Below, one piece after another: positions 36,845 to 46,948 of a stretch of DNA of 64,000 nt. Each line of letters starts with the position of its first letter. The stretch's first letter is position 1. The position numbers were made by a program, and so were the translations under genes. The DNA comes from Corynebacterium sp. ACRPS (GTDB lineage: Bacteria; Actinomycetota; Actinomycetes; Mycobacteriales; Mycobacteriaceae). The stretch covers positions 1 to 64,000 of the forward strand of contig NZ_JAKRMY010000005.1 of NCBI RefSeq assembly GCF_022346005.1, in the 5' to 3' direction. A model generated the notes under the pieces. The model worked only from the letters and a program-made list of their open reading frames with translations, was not told the DNA's origin and ran no database searches.

Positions 36845-36853
36845 GATCTCTTC

Positions 36854-37789
36854 CTATTCCAATCCCTTGTCGGTCCGGCGCAAAATAACACCTTCGCGCA
36901 GCGCCCATGGGCAGATTTCCAACTTCTCGATTCCCAGAGCTCGCATGCTTGCCTCGGCAACCAAAGCGCCGGCGACGATTTGGTGCGATCGGTTCGAACT
37001 TACACCCTCGAGGTCCGCTCTGTCTGCTGCAGTCATGCGCGTGATGAATGAAATCAACTGGCGCAGGCCCGGCGCGGTCAATGTGCGCTTGACGTATGGC
37101 CCTGCAGACGAGGGTGCCGCGCCGGTAAGGCGCGAGAGGGTACGGAAGGTTTTCGAGGTACCCACGGCCAGGCCGGCAGGACCCATCGCCTTCATCTGTG
37201 TGACGGCATCCTCGAGCTCCGCATCGATGAAATCGCGCAGCGCACTGACCTTCTTTTTCTCCGGCGGATCGGTATCGAACCAGTTGTGGGTCAGCCGCCC
37301 TGCGCCCAGATCGAGCGAGAAAGCAAGGTCAGGGTGTTCATCGGTACCGGTGGATAGCTCTAGGGAGCCACCGCCGATGTCCAAGTTGGTGATGCGCCCG
37401 GCGGACCAGCCGTACCAGCGGCGGGCAGCGAGGAAGGTAAGCTGTGCTTCCTCCACGCCCGAGAGGATCTGTAGGCGCACGCCGGTCTGCTTTTCCACCT
37501 CATCGAGTACCTCTTCAGAGTTAGGGGCAGAGCGGACCGCGGAGGTCGCGAAGGCGATGAATTCGGAGCACCCGAGTTTGTCACCCAGCTCACTTGCCTC
37601 ACCCACGGCGGAAACGAGCTTTTTCAGGCCCTTTTCGTGGATGTTTCCCTTCTTATCCAGCTGTTCTACCAGCCGGAGTGGGGTCTTCCAATCGCTCATC
37701 GGAGTAGGCCGTCCCCCCATTGCGGCATCGACCGCAACGAGGTGGACGGTATTACTTCCGACGTCTAATACACCTAATCGCACACCCAT
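36854..37789 (-). CDS. ppx: Exopolyphosphatase / guanosine pentaphosphatase (Ppx/GppA)
   Basis: This 311-residue protein of the ASKHA fold starts [17 protein letters not shown] and has the second phosphate motif [13 protein letters not shown], which together bind the phosphoanhydride substrate. It hydrolyses polyphosphate or pppGpp. Its size fits the short actinobacterial Ppx form. The adjacent RegX3-SenX3 pair responds to phosphate in mycobacteria, which fits a polyphosphate link. Confidence 0.9.
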   Translation of the reverse strand: MGVRLGVLDVGSNTVHLVAVDAAMGGRPTPMSDWKTPLRLVEQLDKKGNIHEKGLKKLVSAVGEASELGDKLGCSEFIAFATSAVRSAPNSEEVLDEVEKQTGVRLQILSGVEEAQLTFLAARRWYGWSAGRITNLDIGGGSLELSTGTDEHPDLAFSLDLGAGRLTHNWFDTDPPEKKKVSALRDFIDAELEDAVTQMKAMGPAGLAVGTSKTFRTLSRLTGAAPSSAGPYVKRTLTAPGLRQLISFITRMTAADRADLEGVSSNRSHQIVAGALVAEASMRALGIEKLEICPWALREGVILRRTDKGLE

Positions 37790-37816
37790 AGCGTAGTAGG
37801 TCTACCGTGGTTAGGT

Positions 37817-38716
37817 GTGAATCGCCCAAAATCTGACACCGTTTACCTAGGTTTTCCCGCGAGCTCGCCAGCGGCGGCATCCATTAAAGCCGGGCACGAA
37901 GAGGCCCCAGATTTTCCGCGGGAGTGGTTCGAATTTACCAACCCAAACGACCCTTACCACGTCTTTTCCATCGATCTCACGTGGGTGGAATCGCACTACA
38001 GCTGCCAATTTGGCACGTCGGCGTGCCGGGGCATCGATAAGAGCCAGCCCGATGTGGGCTGCTGCGTGCACGGTGCATATATGGCCGATGAACAAGACCG
38101 CGACCAGCTTTACGATGCCGTCTCTCGCATGCCCGCGCGCTACTGGCAGCTGCGCCCAGCGGGGGTAGATGAGTTCCTGGCGCAAGAAAACACCGATGAG
38201 CTAGAGCCCTGGTTGGAATGGGACGAGCTCGATGGCGAGGACGGCGAACCGGAACCGGCGCTGAAAACGCCCATCGTGGATGGCGCCTGCATCTTTGCCA
38301 ACCGCGCCGGCTGGGAAACGAGCACGGGCTGCGCACTGCACCAATGGGCCGTAGATAGCGGCGAGGAGCTCACCGTGGTCAAGCCGGAGGTGTGCTGGCA
38401 GCTGCCGCTGCGGCGCTACGAGGATTATGAAGAACGTCCCGATGGGCAGGAAATTTTGCGCACCACCATCGGCGAATATGACCGCCGTGGCTGGGGCAAT
38501 GGCGGCGAAGACTTTGATTGGTACTGCTCTACCGATGGCGCCTGCCACGCCAATCCGTTGCCGATGTGGCAATCGCACGAGGACGAGCTCGTCGCGCTCA
38601 TGGGGCGCGAAAGCTACGATATTTTGGCTCAACAATGCTGTGCCCGCGCAGAAGCCGCTGAGCACGGCGTAAAGCTTACCCAGCACCCAGCCAGCATCAA
38701 GGCCGGCTGGTACTAA
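37817..38716 (+). CDS. Conserved Cys-rich actinobacterial protein (Rv0495c-like)
   Basis: This 299-residue cytoplasmic protein carries conserved Cys and His clusters: [45 protein letters not shown] and [11 protein letters not shown]. The pattern resembles YkgJ/DUF3109-type proteins that may bind metal or an iron-sulfur cluster. The position between ppx and regX3 matches Rv0495c of M. tuberculosis. The start is a GTG at 37817. The function is not established. Confidence 0.75.
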   Translation: MNRPKSDTVYLGFPASSPAAASIKAGHEEAPDFPREWFEFTNPNDPYHVFSIDLTWVESHYSCQFGTSACRGIDKSQPDVGCCVHGAYMADEQDRDQLYDAVSRMPARYWQLRPAGVDEFLAQENTDELEPWLEWDELDGEDGEPEPALKTPIVDGACIFANRAGWETSTGCALHQWAVDSGEELTVVKPEVCWQLPLRRYEDYEERPDGQEILRTTIGEYDRRGWGNGGEDFDWYCSTDGACHANPLPMWQSHEDELVALMGRESYDILAQQCCARAEAAEHGVKLTQHPASIKAGWY

Positions 38717-38730
38717 AGCGCTGACCGGCG

Positions 38731-39441
38731 TTAGAGCTCGAATTTATAGCCCAGTCCGCGCACCGTTACCAGGTGCTTCGGGCGGGAGGGGTGCTCCTCA
38801 ATCTTGGTGCGCAGGCGCTTGATGTGCACGTCGAGCGTCTTGGTATCGCCCACGTAATCCGCACCCCAGATGCGGTCAATGAGCTGGCCGCGGGTCAGCA
38901 CGCGCCCGGCGTTGCGCAGGAGGTATTCCAGCAGGTCAAACTCCTTGAGCGGCATGGCCACCGGCTCGTCCGCCACGGTGACGATGTGACGCTCCACATC
39001 CATCTTCACGCGGCCGCCGGATAAGATCTGCTGGTCTTCTACCTCGGCGCCCTCCGCGGCGTCCGCGTGGGAGGACTGATCGTTGCCGCGGCGCAGCACG
39101 GCGCGGATGCGGGCGATAAGCTCGCGGGAGGAATACGGTTTGGTGACGTAATCGTCCGCGCCCAGCTCGAGTCCCACGACCTTATCGATTTCCGCATCGC
39201 GCGCGGTGACCATAATGACCGGCACGGAGGAGGTGGCGCGCAACTGCTTGCACACGTCGGTGCCGGACATGCCGGGCAGCATGAGGTCAAGCAGCACGAT
39301 GTCGATGTCATTGTCGGCGAATTTCTCCAGCGCGGATGGGCCATCGAGGGCGATAATCGGCTCGAAGCCTTCCTTGCGGAGTAAGAATGCCAGCGGATCG
39401 GCCAGCGACTCTTCATCTTCCACGATGAGAATGGTGGTCAT
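38731..39441 (-). CDS. regX3: Two-component response regulator RegX3
   Basis: This 236-residue OmpR-type regulator has the phospho-acceptor Asp in DIVLLDLMLPGMSG, the Thr/Lys switch residues in VIMVTA and DYVTKPYS, and a C-terminal winged helix (VLTRGQLIDRIWGADYVGD). Paired with SenX3 and next to gpmA and ppx, it matches the mycobacterial phosphate-responsive RegX3. Stop and start overlap senX3 by four bases. Confidence 0.9.
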   Translation of the reverse strand: MTTILIVEDEESLADPLAFLLRKEGFEPIIALDGPSALEKFADNDIDIVLLDLMLPGMSGTDVCKQLRATSSVPVIMVTARDAEIDKVVGLELGADDYVTKPYSSRELIARIRAVLRRGNDQSSHADAAEGAEVEDQQILSGGRVKMDVERHIVTVADEPVAMPLKEFDLLEYLLRNAGRVLTRGQLIDRIWGADYVGDTKTLDVHIKRLRTKIEEHPSRPKHLVTVRGLGYKFEL

Positions 39442-40718
39442 TGTGCTTTATCCTTTCGACGTGCTGCTACGCGTGCTACCGCACGCTGAAGCCCAGGAGC
39501 CGCCGCATCGACGGAATCCTTGTCTTCATTATCCTGCAAGTCAGCCTCGTGCGCTGGCTTCTCTTCCTTATATATGGGTAACTCGATGGTAAAAGTAGAG
39601 CCCGTGCCAGGCCGCGACCACAGCTTGATATTGCCCCCGTGGTTGGCCACCACGTGTTTGACAATTGCTAATCCTAGGCCAGTGCCTCCAGTCTGCCGCG
39701 ACCGGGCTTGGTCAACGCGGAAAAAGCGCTCGAAGACGCGCTTTTGATCCTCCGGCGGGATGCCGATGCCACGATCTGTCACCCGGATCAGCACGACGTC
39801 CTCTCCCACTACTTTCTGCGAGACGGAGACCGGCAATTCCTCCGGCGAATAATTAATCGCGTTGGAAATGAGGTTGGATAACGCGGTTACGAGGAGGGAA
39901 CGGTCGCCCATGACCTGCACGCCTTCGGACGGCCCTTGGGTCAACCTAATGGAACGCGCGTCTGCGGCGAGCTGGTTGCGCGAAATCGCCTCGTCAATGA
40001 GATCGTCTATAAAAAGCGGTTCCATCTCCGGCAGCGCTTCGGCGCCCTGCAGCTTGGACAGGGAAATCAGCTCGCTGACCATATCCGCCATGCGGTTGGC
40101 CTCTTTTTGCACCTTGGTACCGAAGTACTTCACGTGCTCCGGGTCCTCGGGGTCTTGCAGTAGGGCCTCTGCCAGCAACGCGATGCCACCCACCGGGGTT
40201 TTCAGCTCGTGGGAGACATTAGCCACGAAGTCACGGCGCGCGGATTCCATGCGCACGTTTTCGCTCTCATCGGTGCCGTAGATGATGATGAAGCGGCCAT
40301 CGTTCAGCGTCAGCGGCTTGATAACGGCCCTCACCTGCGTGACGCGGTGCCCGGTGCGACGCTTGGGGATGGCCAAGTCCACGGTGCGGGTTTCCTTATC
40401 CTCAAAGACCTGCTCCGCTGTCTTCCAGATTTCCGGATTGACGGCGCGATCGTGGACCACGGACATCTCGTGCGCCGCGGGATTGGACAGAATGATTTCC
40501 TGGTTCCTATCGAGCACCATCAGCGCCGTGGGAGAGCCCTGAACCGCAAGATGTAGGCCTTGGCTCACGGTGGTGACCTGATTTGCCTGGGCATCGCTGG
40601 CGCGCTGGCGGCGTGCCATGCGCTCGCGCACCCGCGAAATTAACGGCAGCGCCACCGCGCAGACGAGCACGCCCGCGAGAAAGACAAAAATTAATTCCAC
40701 GTCATTAAGCCTAATCAT
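39438..40718 (-). CDS. senX3: Two-component sensor histidine kinase SenX3
   Basis: This 426-residue kinase has one membrane helix (IFVFLAGVLVCAVALPL), a PAS-like domain (about 55-165), the phospho-accepting His in ANVSHELKTPVG, and the N, G1 and G2 boxes in NLISNAINYS, RVTDRGIGIP and TGGTGLGLAIV. It probably senses phosphate status. It lies downstream of gpmA after a terminator, so it is at least partly transcribed on its own. Confidence 0.9.
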   Translation of the reverse strand: MIRLNDVELIFVFLAGVLVCAVALPLISRVRERMARRQRASDAQANQVTTVSQGLHLAVQGSPTALMVLDRNQEIILSNPAAHEMSVVHDRAVNPEIWKTAEQVFEDKETRTVDLAIPKRRTGHRVTQVRAVIKPLTLNDGRFIIIYGTDESENVRMESARRDFVANVSHELKTPVGGIALLAEALLQDPEDPEHVKYFGTKVQKEANRMADMVSELISLSKLQGAEALPEMEPLFIDDLIDEAISRNQLAADARSIRLTQGPSEGVQVMGDRSLLVTALSNLISNAINYSPEELPVSVSQKVVGEDVVLIRVTDRGIGIPPEDQKRVFERFFRVDQARSRQTGGTGLGLAIVKHVVANHGGNIKLWSRPGTGSTFTIELPIYKEEKPAHEADLQDNEDKDSVDAAAPGLQRAVARVAARRKDKAQ

Positions 40719-40722
40719 TAGA

Positions 40723-40753
40723 AAGTCCCCAGGGAGTACCTCCCCGGGGACTT
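40723..40753 (-). terminator. Intrinsic terminator downstream of gpmA
   Basis: On the minus strand AAGTCCCCGGGGAGG pairs with CTCCCTGGGGACTT and is followed by TCT. It lies between gpmA and senX3. Confidence 0.8.
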
Positions 40754-40768
40754 ATATGCAGCAGTGGG

Positions 40769-41515
40769 TTACTTGCCACCCTGCGCGGCAACGGCAGCGG
40801 CCCCGGCCTCGGCGGCCTCTGGATCCAGGTAGGTGCCGCCTTCGTTGACCACGGAGCCATCCTCCGCAATCTCGTAAACCAGCGGGATGCCGGTCGGGAT
40901 ATTCAGGCCTGCGATGTCATCATCGGAAATGCCATCGAGGTGCTTGACCAACGCGCGCAGGGAGTTGCCGTGCGCTGCGATCATGACGGATTCGCCCTTC
41001 TTGGCACGTGGCAGGATCTCTTCCTCGAAGTAAGGCACGAAGCGCTCGACAACGTCCTTCAGGCACTCCGTCTGCGGGACCTTGTCCAGGTCCGCGTAGC
41101 GGGGGTCGTTGGCCTGGGAGTACTCGGCGTCATCGGCAAGCTCGGGCGGGCGCGTGTCATAGGAACGGCGCCATGCCATGAACTGGTCCTCGCCGTATTC
41201 TTCCTTGGTCTCAGCCTTGTTCAGGCCCTGCAGCGCACCGTAGTGGCGCTCGTTGAGGCGCCAGTCACGGATGACCGGGATCCAGTGGCGGTCAGCCGCG
41301 TCCAGCGCGATATTGGCGGTGCGGATGGCGCGGCGCAGCAACGAGGTGTACAGCACGTTAGGCAGGATGCCCTCTTGCGCGAGCAGCTCGCCGCCGCGCT
41401 TGGCCTCTGCCTCGCCCTTTTCTGTCAGATCAACATCGACCCAACCGGTAAATTGGTTGGATTCATTCCAGGTGGATTGGCCGTGGCGAAGAAGAATCAG
41501 TTTTCCGTTAGTCAT
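40769..41515 (-). CDS. gpmA: 2,3-Bisphosphoglycerate-dependent phosphoglycerate mutase
   Basis: This 248-residue glycolytic enzyme interconverts 3- and 2-phosphoglycerate. The phospho-His motif is [19 protein letters not shown], the second His is in [14 protein letters not shown], and the E and R contacts are in [18 protein letters not shown]. Gpm1 lies beside senX3-regX3 in mycobacteria too. Confidence 0.95.
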   Translation of the reverse strand: MTNGKLILLRHGQSTWNESNQFTGWVDVDLTEKGEAEAKRGGELLAQEGILPNVLYTSLLRRAIRTANIALDAADRHWIPVIRDWRLNERHYGALQGLNKAETKEEYGEDQFMAWRRSYDTRPPELADDAEYSQANDPRYADLDKVPQTECLKDVVERFVPYFEEEILPRAKKGESVMIAAHGNSLRALVKHLDGISDDDIAGLNIPTGIPLVYEIAEDGSVVNEGGTYLDPEAAEAGAAAVAAQGGK

Positions 41516-41556
41516 GCCTCCAGCATGCCACGAAACCGCCCGGCGCGTCAGTGAAG

Positions 41557-42822
41557 CTAGTCTCCCATCGCCCGGCGTTGGTGGCAGTCGGGCACGGGAA
41601 TCTGCTGGGCTTCGGCATAAATCTCCGTCAGCTCGCGGGCCGTGTTGGTCCAGCTAAAGCGCGCGGCGTGCGCGACGGCGGCCTCGCCCATGGCGATGCG
41701 TCGGGGGTCATCATCAAGCAGCTGGGTCAAGTAATCCGCCCACTCCTTCGGCTCGTGGGATGGCACCAGCAGCCCGGTCTCGCCATCGACGACGGCGATG
41801 GGCAGCCCGCCCACGGCCGCGGCGACGACCGGCGTACCAGAGGCCTGGGCCTCGAGCGCCACCAAGCCAAAGGACTCGTTGTAGCTGGGCACCGCCACGA
41901 TATCCGCGGCGCGGTACACCCCCACCAGCTCCTCGGGCGGGCGGGGGCCTAAAAAGCGCACGCGCTTTTGGACGCCCAACTCCCGCGCCAATTCCCTATA
42001 CGCCTCCGGCGAGGCATTGGCCCCGGATGGCCCGCCGCAGATCAGCACCCGAAAATCGCGGGTGGGCTCGCGGTGGCACAACTCGGCGGCGGTGCGGATA
42101 AGGACTTCGGGCCCCTTGAATTTCTGTAGCCGCCCCACAAAGGCTACGACCTTGGTATGCAACGGGATGCCCAGCTCGCGGCGGGAACGCTCAGTGTTGC
42201 GGTCGGTGCCTGGGGTGAAAAGGCCCACGTCGGCGCCTGGGGAGACTACGCGGATGATGTCGCGGTCAGCATCGTAATGCTCGGCTAGGTCGCGGGCTTC
42301 CTGATCGGTATTGACCACGAGGAGGTCTGCGTTATCCACCAATTGCTGCTCGCAGATGCGCCGCGCCTCCGATTCCACGGTGTCCTCTGCGGTGCGGTAG
42401 GCGTTTTTCACCGCGGCCAAGGTATGGGCGGTGTGGACTAAGGGGATTCCCCAGAGATCGCGCAGCAACCACCCCACCTGGCCAGAAAGCCAGTAGTGGG
42501 AGTGAATAAGGTCATATTTTTTGCCCTGCCACTTGGCAAATTGCACCACGCCGCCGGAAAAGGCCGCGAGCTGCGTGGGTAAATCTTCTTTTTCTAGCCC
42601 CTCAAAGGGGCCTGCCACAATGTTGATCACCCGCAGGTTGGGGGCCACTTCCACGATTTCTTTGTGGCTCGGGCGGGTAGCGCGGGTATAGACATCGACC
42701 TCGACGCCAAGCTGGGCTAATTGGCAGGCAATATTTAAAACGTAGACATTCATTCCGCCGGCATCCCCGGAGCCAGGCTGCTCAATGGGGGAGGTATGCA
42801 TAGAAATCATGGCGATGCGCAT
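41557..42822 (-). CDS. mshA: D-inositol-3-phosphate glycosyltransferase (mycothiol synthesis)
   Basis: MshA joins UDP-GlcNAc to inositol-3-phosphate, the first step of mycothiol, the main low-molecular-weight thiol of actinobacteria. This GT4-family GT-B protein of about 421 residues has the N-terminal [20 protein letters not shown], donor site [17 protein letters not shown], and the EX7E region [20 protein letters not shown]. The ATG at 42822 fits the family start. It is divergent from fadD. Confidence 0.92.
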   Translation of the reverse strand: MRIAMISMHTSPIEQPGSGDAGGMNVYVLNIACQLAQLGVEVDVYTRATRPSHKEIVEVAPNLRVINIVAGPFEGLEKEDLPTQLAAFSGGVVQFAKWQGKKYDLIHSHYWLSGQVGWLLRDLWGIPLVHTAHTLAAVKNAYRTAEDTVESEARRICEQQLVDNADLLVVNTDQEARDLAEHYDADRDIIRVVSPGADVGLFTPGTDRNTERSRRELGIPLHTKVVAFVGRLQKFKGPEVLIRTAAELCHREPTRDFRVLICGGPSGANASPEAYRELARELGVQKRVRFLGPRPPEELVGVYRAADIVAVPSYNESFGLVALEAQASGTPVVAAAVGGLPIAVVDGETGLLVPSHEPKEWADYLTQLLDDDPRRIAMGEAAVAHAARFSWTNTARELTEIYAEAQQIPVPDCHQRRAMGD

Positions 42823-42888
42823 GGTGACCCATCTTAGCGGCGCTATACTAGCCCCTGCCAATAACCTACGCTACCGAAAGGTCACGCA

Positions 42889-44607
42889 TTGTCCGCTTAT
42901 GAATCAAAGGCATGGCTCCAGTATTACCCGGAGTGGACGCCGCATAGCCTCGACTATGGCAACACCACCCTGTTAGACCTGTATGACAACAACCTCAAGG
43001 TCAATGGCGATAAGTCAGCCACGTATTTCTTTGGACGCAGCCAAAACTATTCCGAGCTGGACCGCCAAGTGCGCGCCGCCGCAGCCGGCTTGAAGGCCTT
43101 CGGCGTGCGCCCCGGTGACCGCGTAGCCATCGTTGCCCCTAATAGCCCGCAGTACATTGCGGCCTTTTATGCCATCTTGAAGCTCGGCGCCCAGGTTGTG
43201 CTGCACAACCCGCTTTATACCGCCCACGAGCTCGAGGGCCTCTTCCAGGATCACGGCGCGCGCATCGCCATCGCTTGGGACAAGGCCGCCCCCACCCTGG
43301 AGAAGCTGCGGGCTACCACCAACCTGGAAACGGTCGTGTCCATCAACATGATCAACGCCATGCCCACCCTGCAGCGCGCCGCACTGCGCCTGCCGCTTCC
43401 CCCGCTCAAGGCCAAGCGCGAGCAGCTTTCCGCCCCAGCGCCGAATACCGTGCCGTGGGAGGCGCTGATTGGCGATGCCATCGGTGGCAACGGCAGCGAT
43501 ATTAAGACGCCGGAGGACATTGATAAGGACACCGTCGCGCTGGTGATGTACACCTCCGGTACGACCGGTGCGCCCAAGGGCGCGATGCTCTCGCACGGCA
43601 ACCTCGTATCCAACCTGCTGCAGGGCAAGGCGTGGGTCCCGGGCCTGGGTGATAAGCCAGAGCGCATGCTCGCCGCCCTACCCTTCTTCCACGCGTATGG
43701 CCTGACCATGAACGTCACCTTGGCACAGCTTATCGGCGGCGAATTGGTCATCCTCCCCGTGCCGCAGATCCCGCTCATCATGCAGCTGATGAAGAAGCAC
43801 ACCCCGACCTGGGTCCCGGGCGTTCCTACCTTGTACGAGCGCATCGTCAAAGCCGCCGAGGAGCAAGAAGTACCCATCAAGGGCGTGCGCGCGGCCTTCT
43901 CTGGCGCATCCACCCTGCCTTCTGAAACCGTCAATAAGTGGGAAAACGCCACCGGCGGCTTACTCGTGGAAGGCTACGGGCTTACCGAGTGCTCCCCCAT
44001 TATCGTGGGCAACCCCATGAGCACCGACCGCCGCCCCGGCTACGTGGGCATTCCCTTCCCGGATACCGAGGTGCGCATCGCCAACCCCGATAACCTGGAT
44101 GAGACCCAGCCAGACGGCGTCGAGGGCGAGGTGCTGGCCCGCGGCCCGCAGATTTTCAAGGGCTACCTCAACAACCAAGAAGCCACCGATGCCGCCTTCC
44201 ACGGTGACTGGTTCCGCACCGGTGACATGGGCATCATGGAAGAAGACGGCTTCATCCGCCTGGTCAGCCGCATCAAGGAAATCATCATCACCGGCGGCTT
44301 CAACGTCTACCCGGGCGAGGTCGAAGAAATCCTGCGCGAGCACCCCAGCGTCGACGACGCCGCTGTCGTGGGCCGCCCGCGCGAGGACGGCTCCGAAGAC
44401 GTCGTGGCCTGCCTCGATCTTGCCGATGGCGCCGCGCTCGACCCCGAAGGCCTCAAGGAGTACTGCCGCGAGCGCCTGACCCGCTACAAGGTCCCGCGCA
44501 CCTTCTACCACTTCGAAGAACTGGCCAAGGACCAAATGGGCAAGATCCGCCGCCGTGAGGTACAAGAAGACCTCATCAACCGCCTCGAAGCGGAGAAGAA
44601 CTCCTAA
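42889..44607 (+). CDS. fadD: Long-chain fatty-acid-CoA ligase, first paralogue
   Basis: This 572-residue ligase of the ANL family activates fatty acids with ATP and CoA. P-loop MYTSGTTGAPKGAMLSH lies near residue 220; YGLTECSPI, RTGDMGI and the C-terminal Lys region GKIRRREVQ complete the core. The start is a TTG at 42889, supported by exact alignment with the GTG of the next paralogue (SAYESKAW against SAYESRAW). A purine-rich GAAAGG lies upstream. It is the first of three paralogues. Lipid-requiring corynebacteria rely on such ligases for host fatty acids, but the chain length cannot be told. Confidence 0.9.
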   Translation: MSAYESKAWLQYYPEWTPHSLDYGNTTLLDLYDNNLKVNGDKSATYFFGRSQNYSELDRQVRAAAAGLKAFGVRPGDRVAIVAPNSPQYIAAFYAILKLGAQVVLHNPLYTAHELEGLFQDHGARIAIAWDKAAPTLEKLRATTNLETVVSINMINAMPTLQRAALRLPLPPLKAKREQLSAPAPNTVPWEALIGDAIGGNGSDIKTPEDIDKDTVALVMYTSGTTGAPKGAMLSHGNLVSNLLQGKAWVPGLGDKPERMLAALPFFHAYGLTMNVTLAQLIGGELVILPVPQIPLIMQLMKKHTPTWVPGVPTLYERIVKAAEEQEVPIKGVRAAFSGASTLPSETVNKWENATGGLLVEGYGLTECSPIIVGNPMSTDRRPGYVGIPFPDTEVRIANPDNLDETQPDGVEGEVLARGPQIFKGYLNNQEATDAAFHGDWFRTGDMGIMEEDGFIRLVSRIKEIIITGGFNVYPGEVEEILREHPSVDDAAVVGRPREDGSEDVVACLDLADGAALDPEGLKEYCRERLTRYKVPRTFYHFEELAKDQMGKIRRREVQEDLINRLEAEKNS

Positions 44608-44629
44608 AACACCTAGAGTTCCCACCACC

Positions 44630-45157
44630 ATGCTGCGCACCATCGATACCCCCATCGGCCCGCTGCTGCTCACCGCGGATGCAGACGGGCTGTCCCGCGT
44701 TGACTTCGTCGCGATCCAGTTGGGTCGCGACGGAACCAGCAAGGGACACCGCGAAACCAATAAGGTTCGCGGCGAGGTGAGCGGCGGAGTACACGGGGGC
44801 ATCGACAAGCGCGGTGCAGACATCCTAGATGCGGCGCAAGAGCAGCTCGCGGAGTATTTCGCTGGGCGCCGCCGTGAGTTTGACCTGCCGCTCAACCCGG
44901 TGCCGACGACCGAATTCCGCGCGCAAATTCACGCGCAACTCGACTCCATTGGCTACGGCGAGGTCTCAAGCTATGGCGAGCTCGCCGCCGCCGTGGGGCG
45001 CCCCGCCGCTACCCGGGCGGTCGGCACCGCCTGCGGTGCCAATCCCCTGCCAATTATTCGGCCCTGCCACCGCGTGCTGCGCAGCGATGGAACGCTCGGC
45101 GGCTATGCCGGTGGCCTGGATATCAAGCGTTTTTTGCTGACACTCGAAGAAAACTAG
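44630..45157 (+). CDS. ogt: Methylated-DNA-protein cysteine methyltransferase (O6-alkylguanine repair)
   Basis: This 175-residue suicide repair protein moves O6-alkyl groups from guanine to its own Cys. The active site is IIRPCHRVLRSDG, the DNA-binding region YGEVSSYGELAAAVGRP, and the last signature GGYAGGLDIKRFLL. An unusual Gly/Lys-rich insert (GTSKGHRETNKVRGEVSGG) lies in the N-terminal domain. The gene sits between two fadD paralogues, 22 bases after the first, so it may be read with it. Confidence 0.9.
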   Translation: MLRTIDTPIGPLLLTADADGLSRVDFVAIQLGRDGTSKGHRETNKVRGEVSGGVHGGIDKRGADILDAAQEQLAEYFAGRRREFDLPLNPVPTTEFRAQIHAQLDSIGYGEVSSYGELAAAVGRPAATRAVGTACGANPLPIIRPCHRVLRSDGTLGGYAGGLDIKRFLLTLEEN

Positions 45158-45227
45158 AGGATTTCCTCACGTTCTGGGTATACTCGCCCTTTGTAATATT
45201 TTTCTTTAGCAAACGAAAGGGCAGCGC

Positions 45228-46937
45228 GTGTCCGCATACGAATCCCGGGCCTGGATTAAGCACTACAGCGACTGGACCCCCGCCACGCTTGATTACGGCG
45301 ATAAAACCATCGTTGACTACTACGTCAATAACCTGCGCATCAATGCGAATAAGTCCGCGACCTACTTCTTCGGCAATACGCAGAACTACGCGGAGCTAGA
45401 CGCCCAGGTGCGCGCAGCCGCCGCGGGCCTTAAGGCCTTTGGCATCCGGCCTGGCGATAGGGTCGCCATCGTCTTGCCCAACTGCCCCCAACACGTGGTG
45501 GCGTTTTATGCCATCCAGCTGCTGGGGGCCACCGCGGTGGAGCACAATCCCCTCTACACCGCCCACGAACTCGAGGGACTTTTCCAATACCACGGCGCGC
45601 GCGTGGCCATCGCCTGGGATAAAACCGCTGCCACCTTGGAAAAGCTTCGCGCCACTACCCCGCTAGAGACCATCGTGTCCGTCAACATGATCGACGCGAT
45701 GCCACCGCTCAAGCGCCTCGCGCTCCGGATTCCCCTGCCGCCGCTGGCCGCCAAGCGCGAGCAGCTAACCGGCGCGGCCCCGAATACCGTGGCCTGGTCC
45801 ACGCTTATCGGTTCTGCCATCGGCGGCGACGGCAAGGACCTCGAGATTGCCAAGGTCACGCAGGACGATATCGCGCTTATCCTCTACACCTCCGGCACCA
45901 CAGGCAAGCCCAAGGGCGCGCTGCTTTCGCACGGCAACCTCATCTCCAACTGCGTGCAGGGCGAGGCCTGGCTGACGAATATGGACGCCACCGAGCAGCG
46001 CTTCCTCGCTGCCTTGCCGCTCTTCCACGCCTACGGCATGACCACGCTGTGCGTACTCAGCATCTACTTCGGCGCTGAGCTCATCTTGGTTCCATCCCCG
46101 CAGATGCCGCTCATCATGGACATCGTTAAGAAGCACACCCCCACCTGGCTACCGGGCGTGCCCACGTTATACGAGAAGATCATGGACGCCGCCGAGGAAA
46201 AAGGCGTGGATCTTACCGGCATCAGCAACGCCTTCTCCGGCGCCGCTACCCTGCCGGTTGACGTGATGGAGCGCTGGGAATCCATGACCGGCGGCCGCCT
46301 CGTGGAGGGCTTCGGCATGACCGAGACCTCCCCCGTGCTTATTGGTAACCCCATGAACGGCAACCGCCGCCCGGGCTATGTGGGCCTGCCCTTTCCCGAT
46401 ACCGAGGTGCGCATTGGCAACCCGGATAACCTCGATGAAACCCAGCCAGATGGCGAGCCGGGCGAGATGCTGGCTCGCGGGCCGCAGATTTTCCAGGGCT
46501 ATTTCAATAACGAAAAGGCCACCGAGGAGTCCTTCCACAACGGCTGGTTCCGCACCGGCGATATGGCCACCATGGATGAGGACGGCTGGGTCAAGCTGGT
46601 TAGCCGCATCAAGGAAATCATCATCACCGGCGGCTTTAACGTCTACCCGGCCGAAGTCGAAGAGGTGGTGCGCAAGCACCCAGATGTCAAGGAGGTCGCC
46701 GTGGTGGGCCGCCCGCGCAAGGATGGCTCCGAGGACGTCGTCGCCTGTCTCATCCTGCGCGATGGCGCCGTCTTGGACCCAGAAGGCCTCAAATCCTTCT
46801 GCCGCGAGCGCCTGACCCGCTACAAGGTTCCGCGCACCTTCTACCACTTTGAGGAGCTGGCTTCGGACCAGCTGGGCAAGGTCCGCCGCCGCATGGTGCA
46901 GCAGGATCTCCTCGATCTCCTCAAACAGAAGGCTTAG
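45228..46937 (+). CDS. fadD: Long-chain fatty-acid-CoA ligase, second paralogue
   Basis: This 569-residue close paralogue of the gene at 42889 shows the same start (SAYESRAWIKHYSDWTPATL), P-loop LYTSGTTGKPKGALLSH, GFGMTETSP and GKVRRRMVQ. It has its own leader with GAAAGG before the GTG and a possible TATACT box 50 bases upstream, so it may be regulated separately. The high similarity suggests a local duplication. Confidence 0.9.
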   Translation: MSAYESRAWIKHYSDWTPATLDYGDKTIVDYYVNNLRINANKSATYFFGNTQNYAELDAQVRAAAAGLKAFGIRPGDRVAIVLPNCPQHVVAFYAIQLLGATAVEHNPLYTAHELEGLFQYHGARVAIAWDKTAATLEKLRATTPLETIVSVNMIDAMPPLKRLALRIPLPPLAAKREQLTGAAPNTVAWSTLIGSAIGGDGKDLEIAKVTQDDIALILYTSGTTGKPKGALLSHGNLISNCVQGEAWLTNMDATEQRFLAALPLFHAYGMTTLCVLSIYFGAELILVPSPQMPLIMDIVKKHTPTWLPGVPTLYEKIMDAAEEKGVDLTGISNAFSGAATLPVDVMERWESMTGGRLVEGFGMTETSPVLIGNPMNGNRRPGYVGLPFPDTEVRIGNPDNLDETQPDGEPGEMLARGPQIFQGYFNNEKATEESFHNGWFRTGDMATMDEDGWVKLVSRIKEIIITGGFNVYPAEVEEVVRKHPDVKEVAVVGRPRKDGSEDVVACLILRDGAVLDPEGLKSFCRERLTRYKVPRTFYHFEELASDQLGKVRRRMVQQDLLDLLKQKA

Positions 46938-46948
46938 TATTAACCATC

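Noticed and set aside
35669..37051. Long plus-strand frame opposite the Ala/Pro/Lys-rich gene
   Set aside because: It has Leu/Arg/Gly-rich low-complexity composition and no domain; the opposite frame ends in a proper membrane domain and has conserved neighbours.
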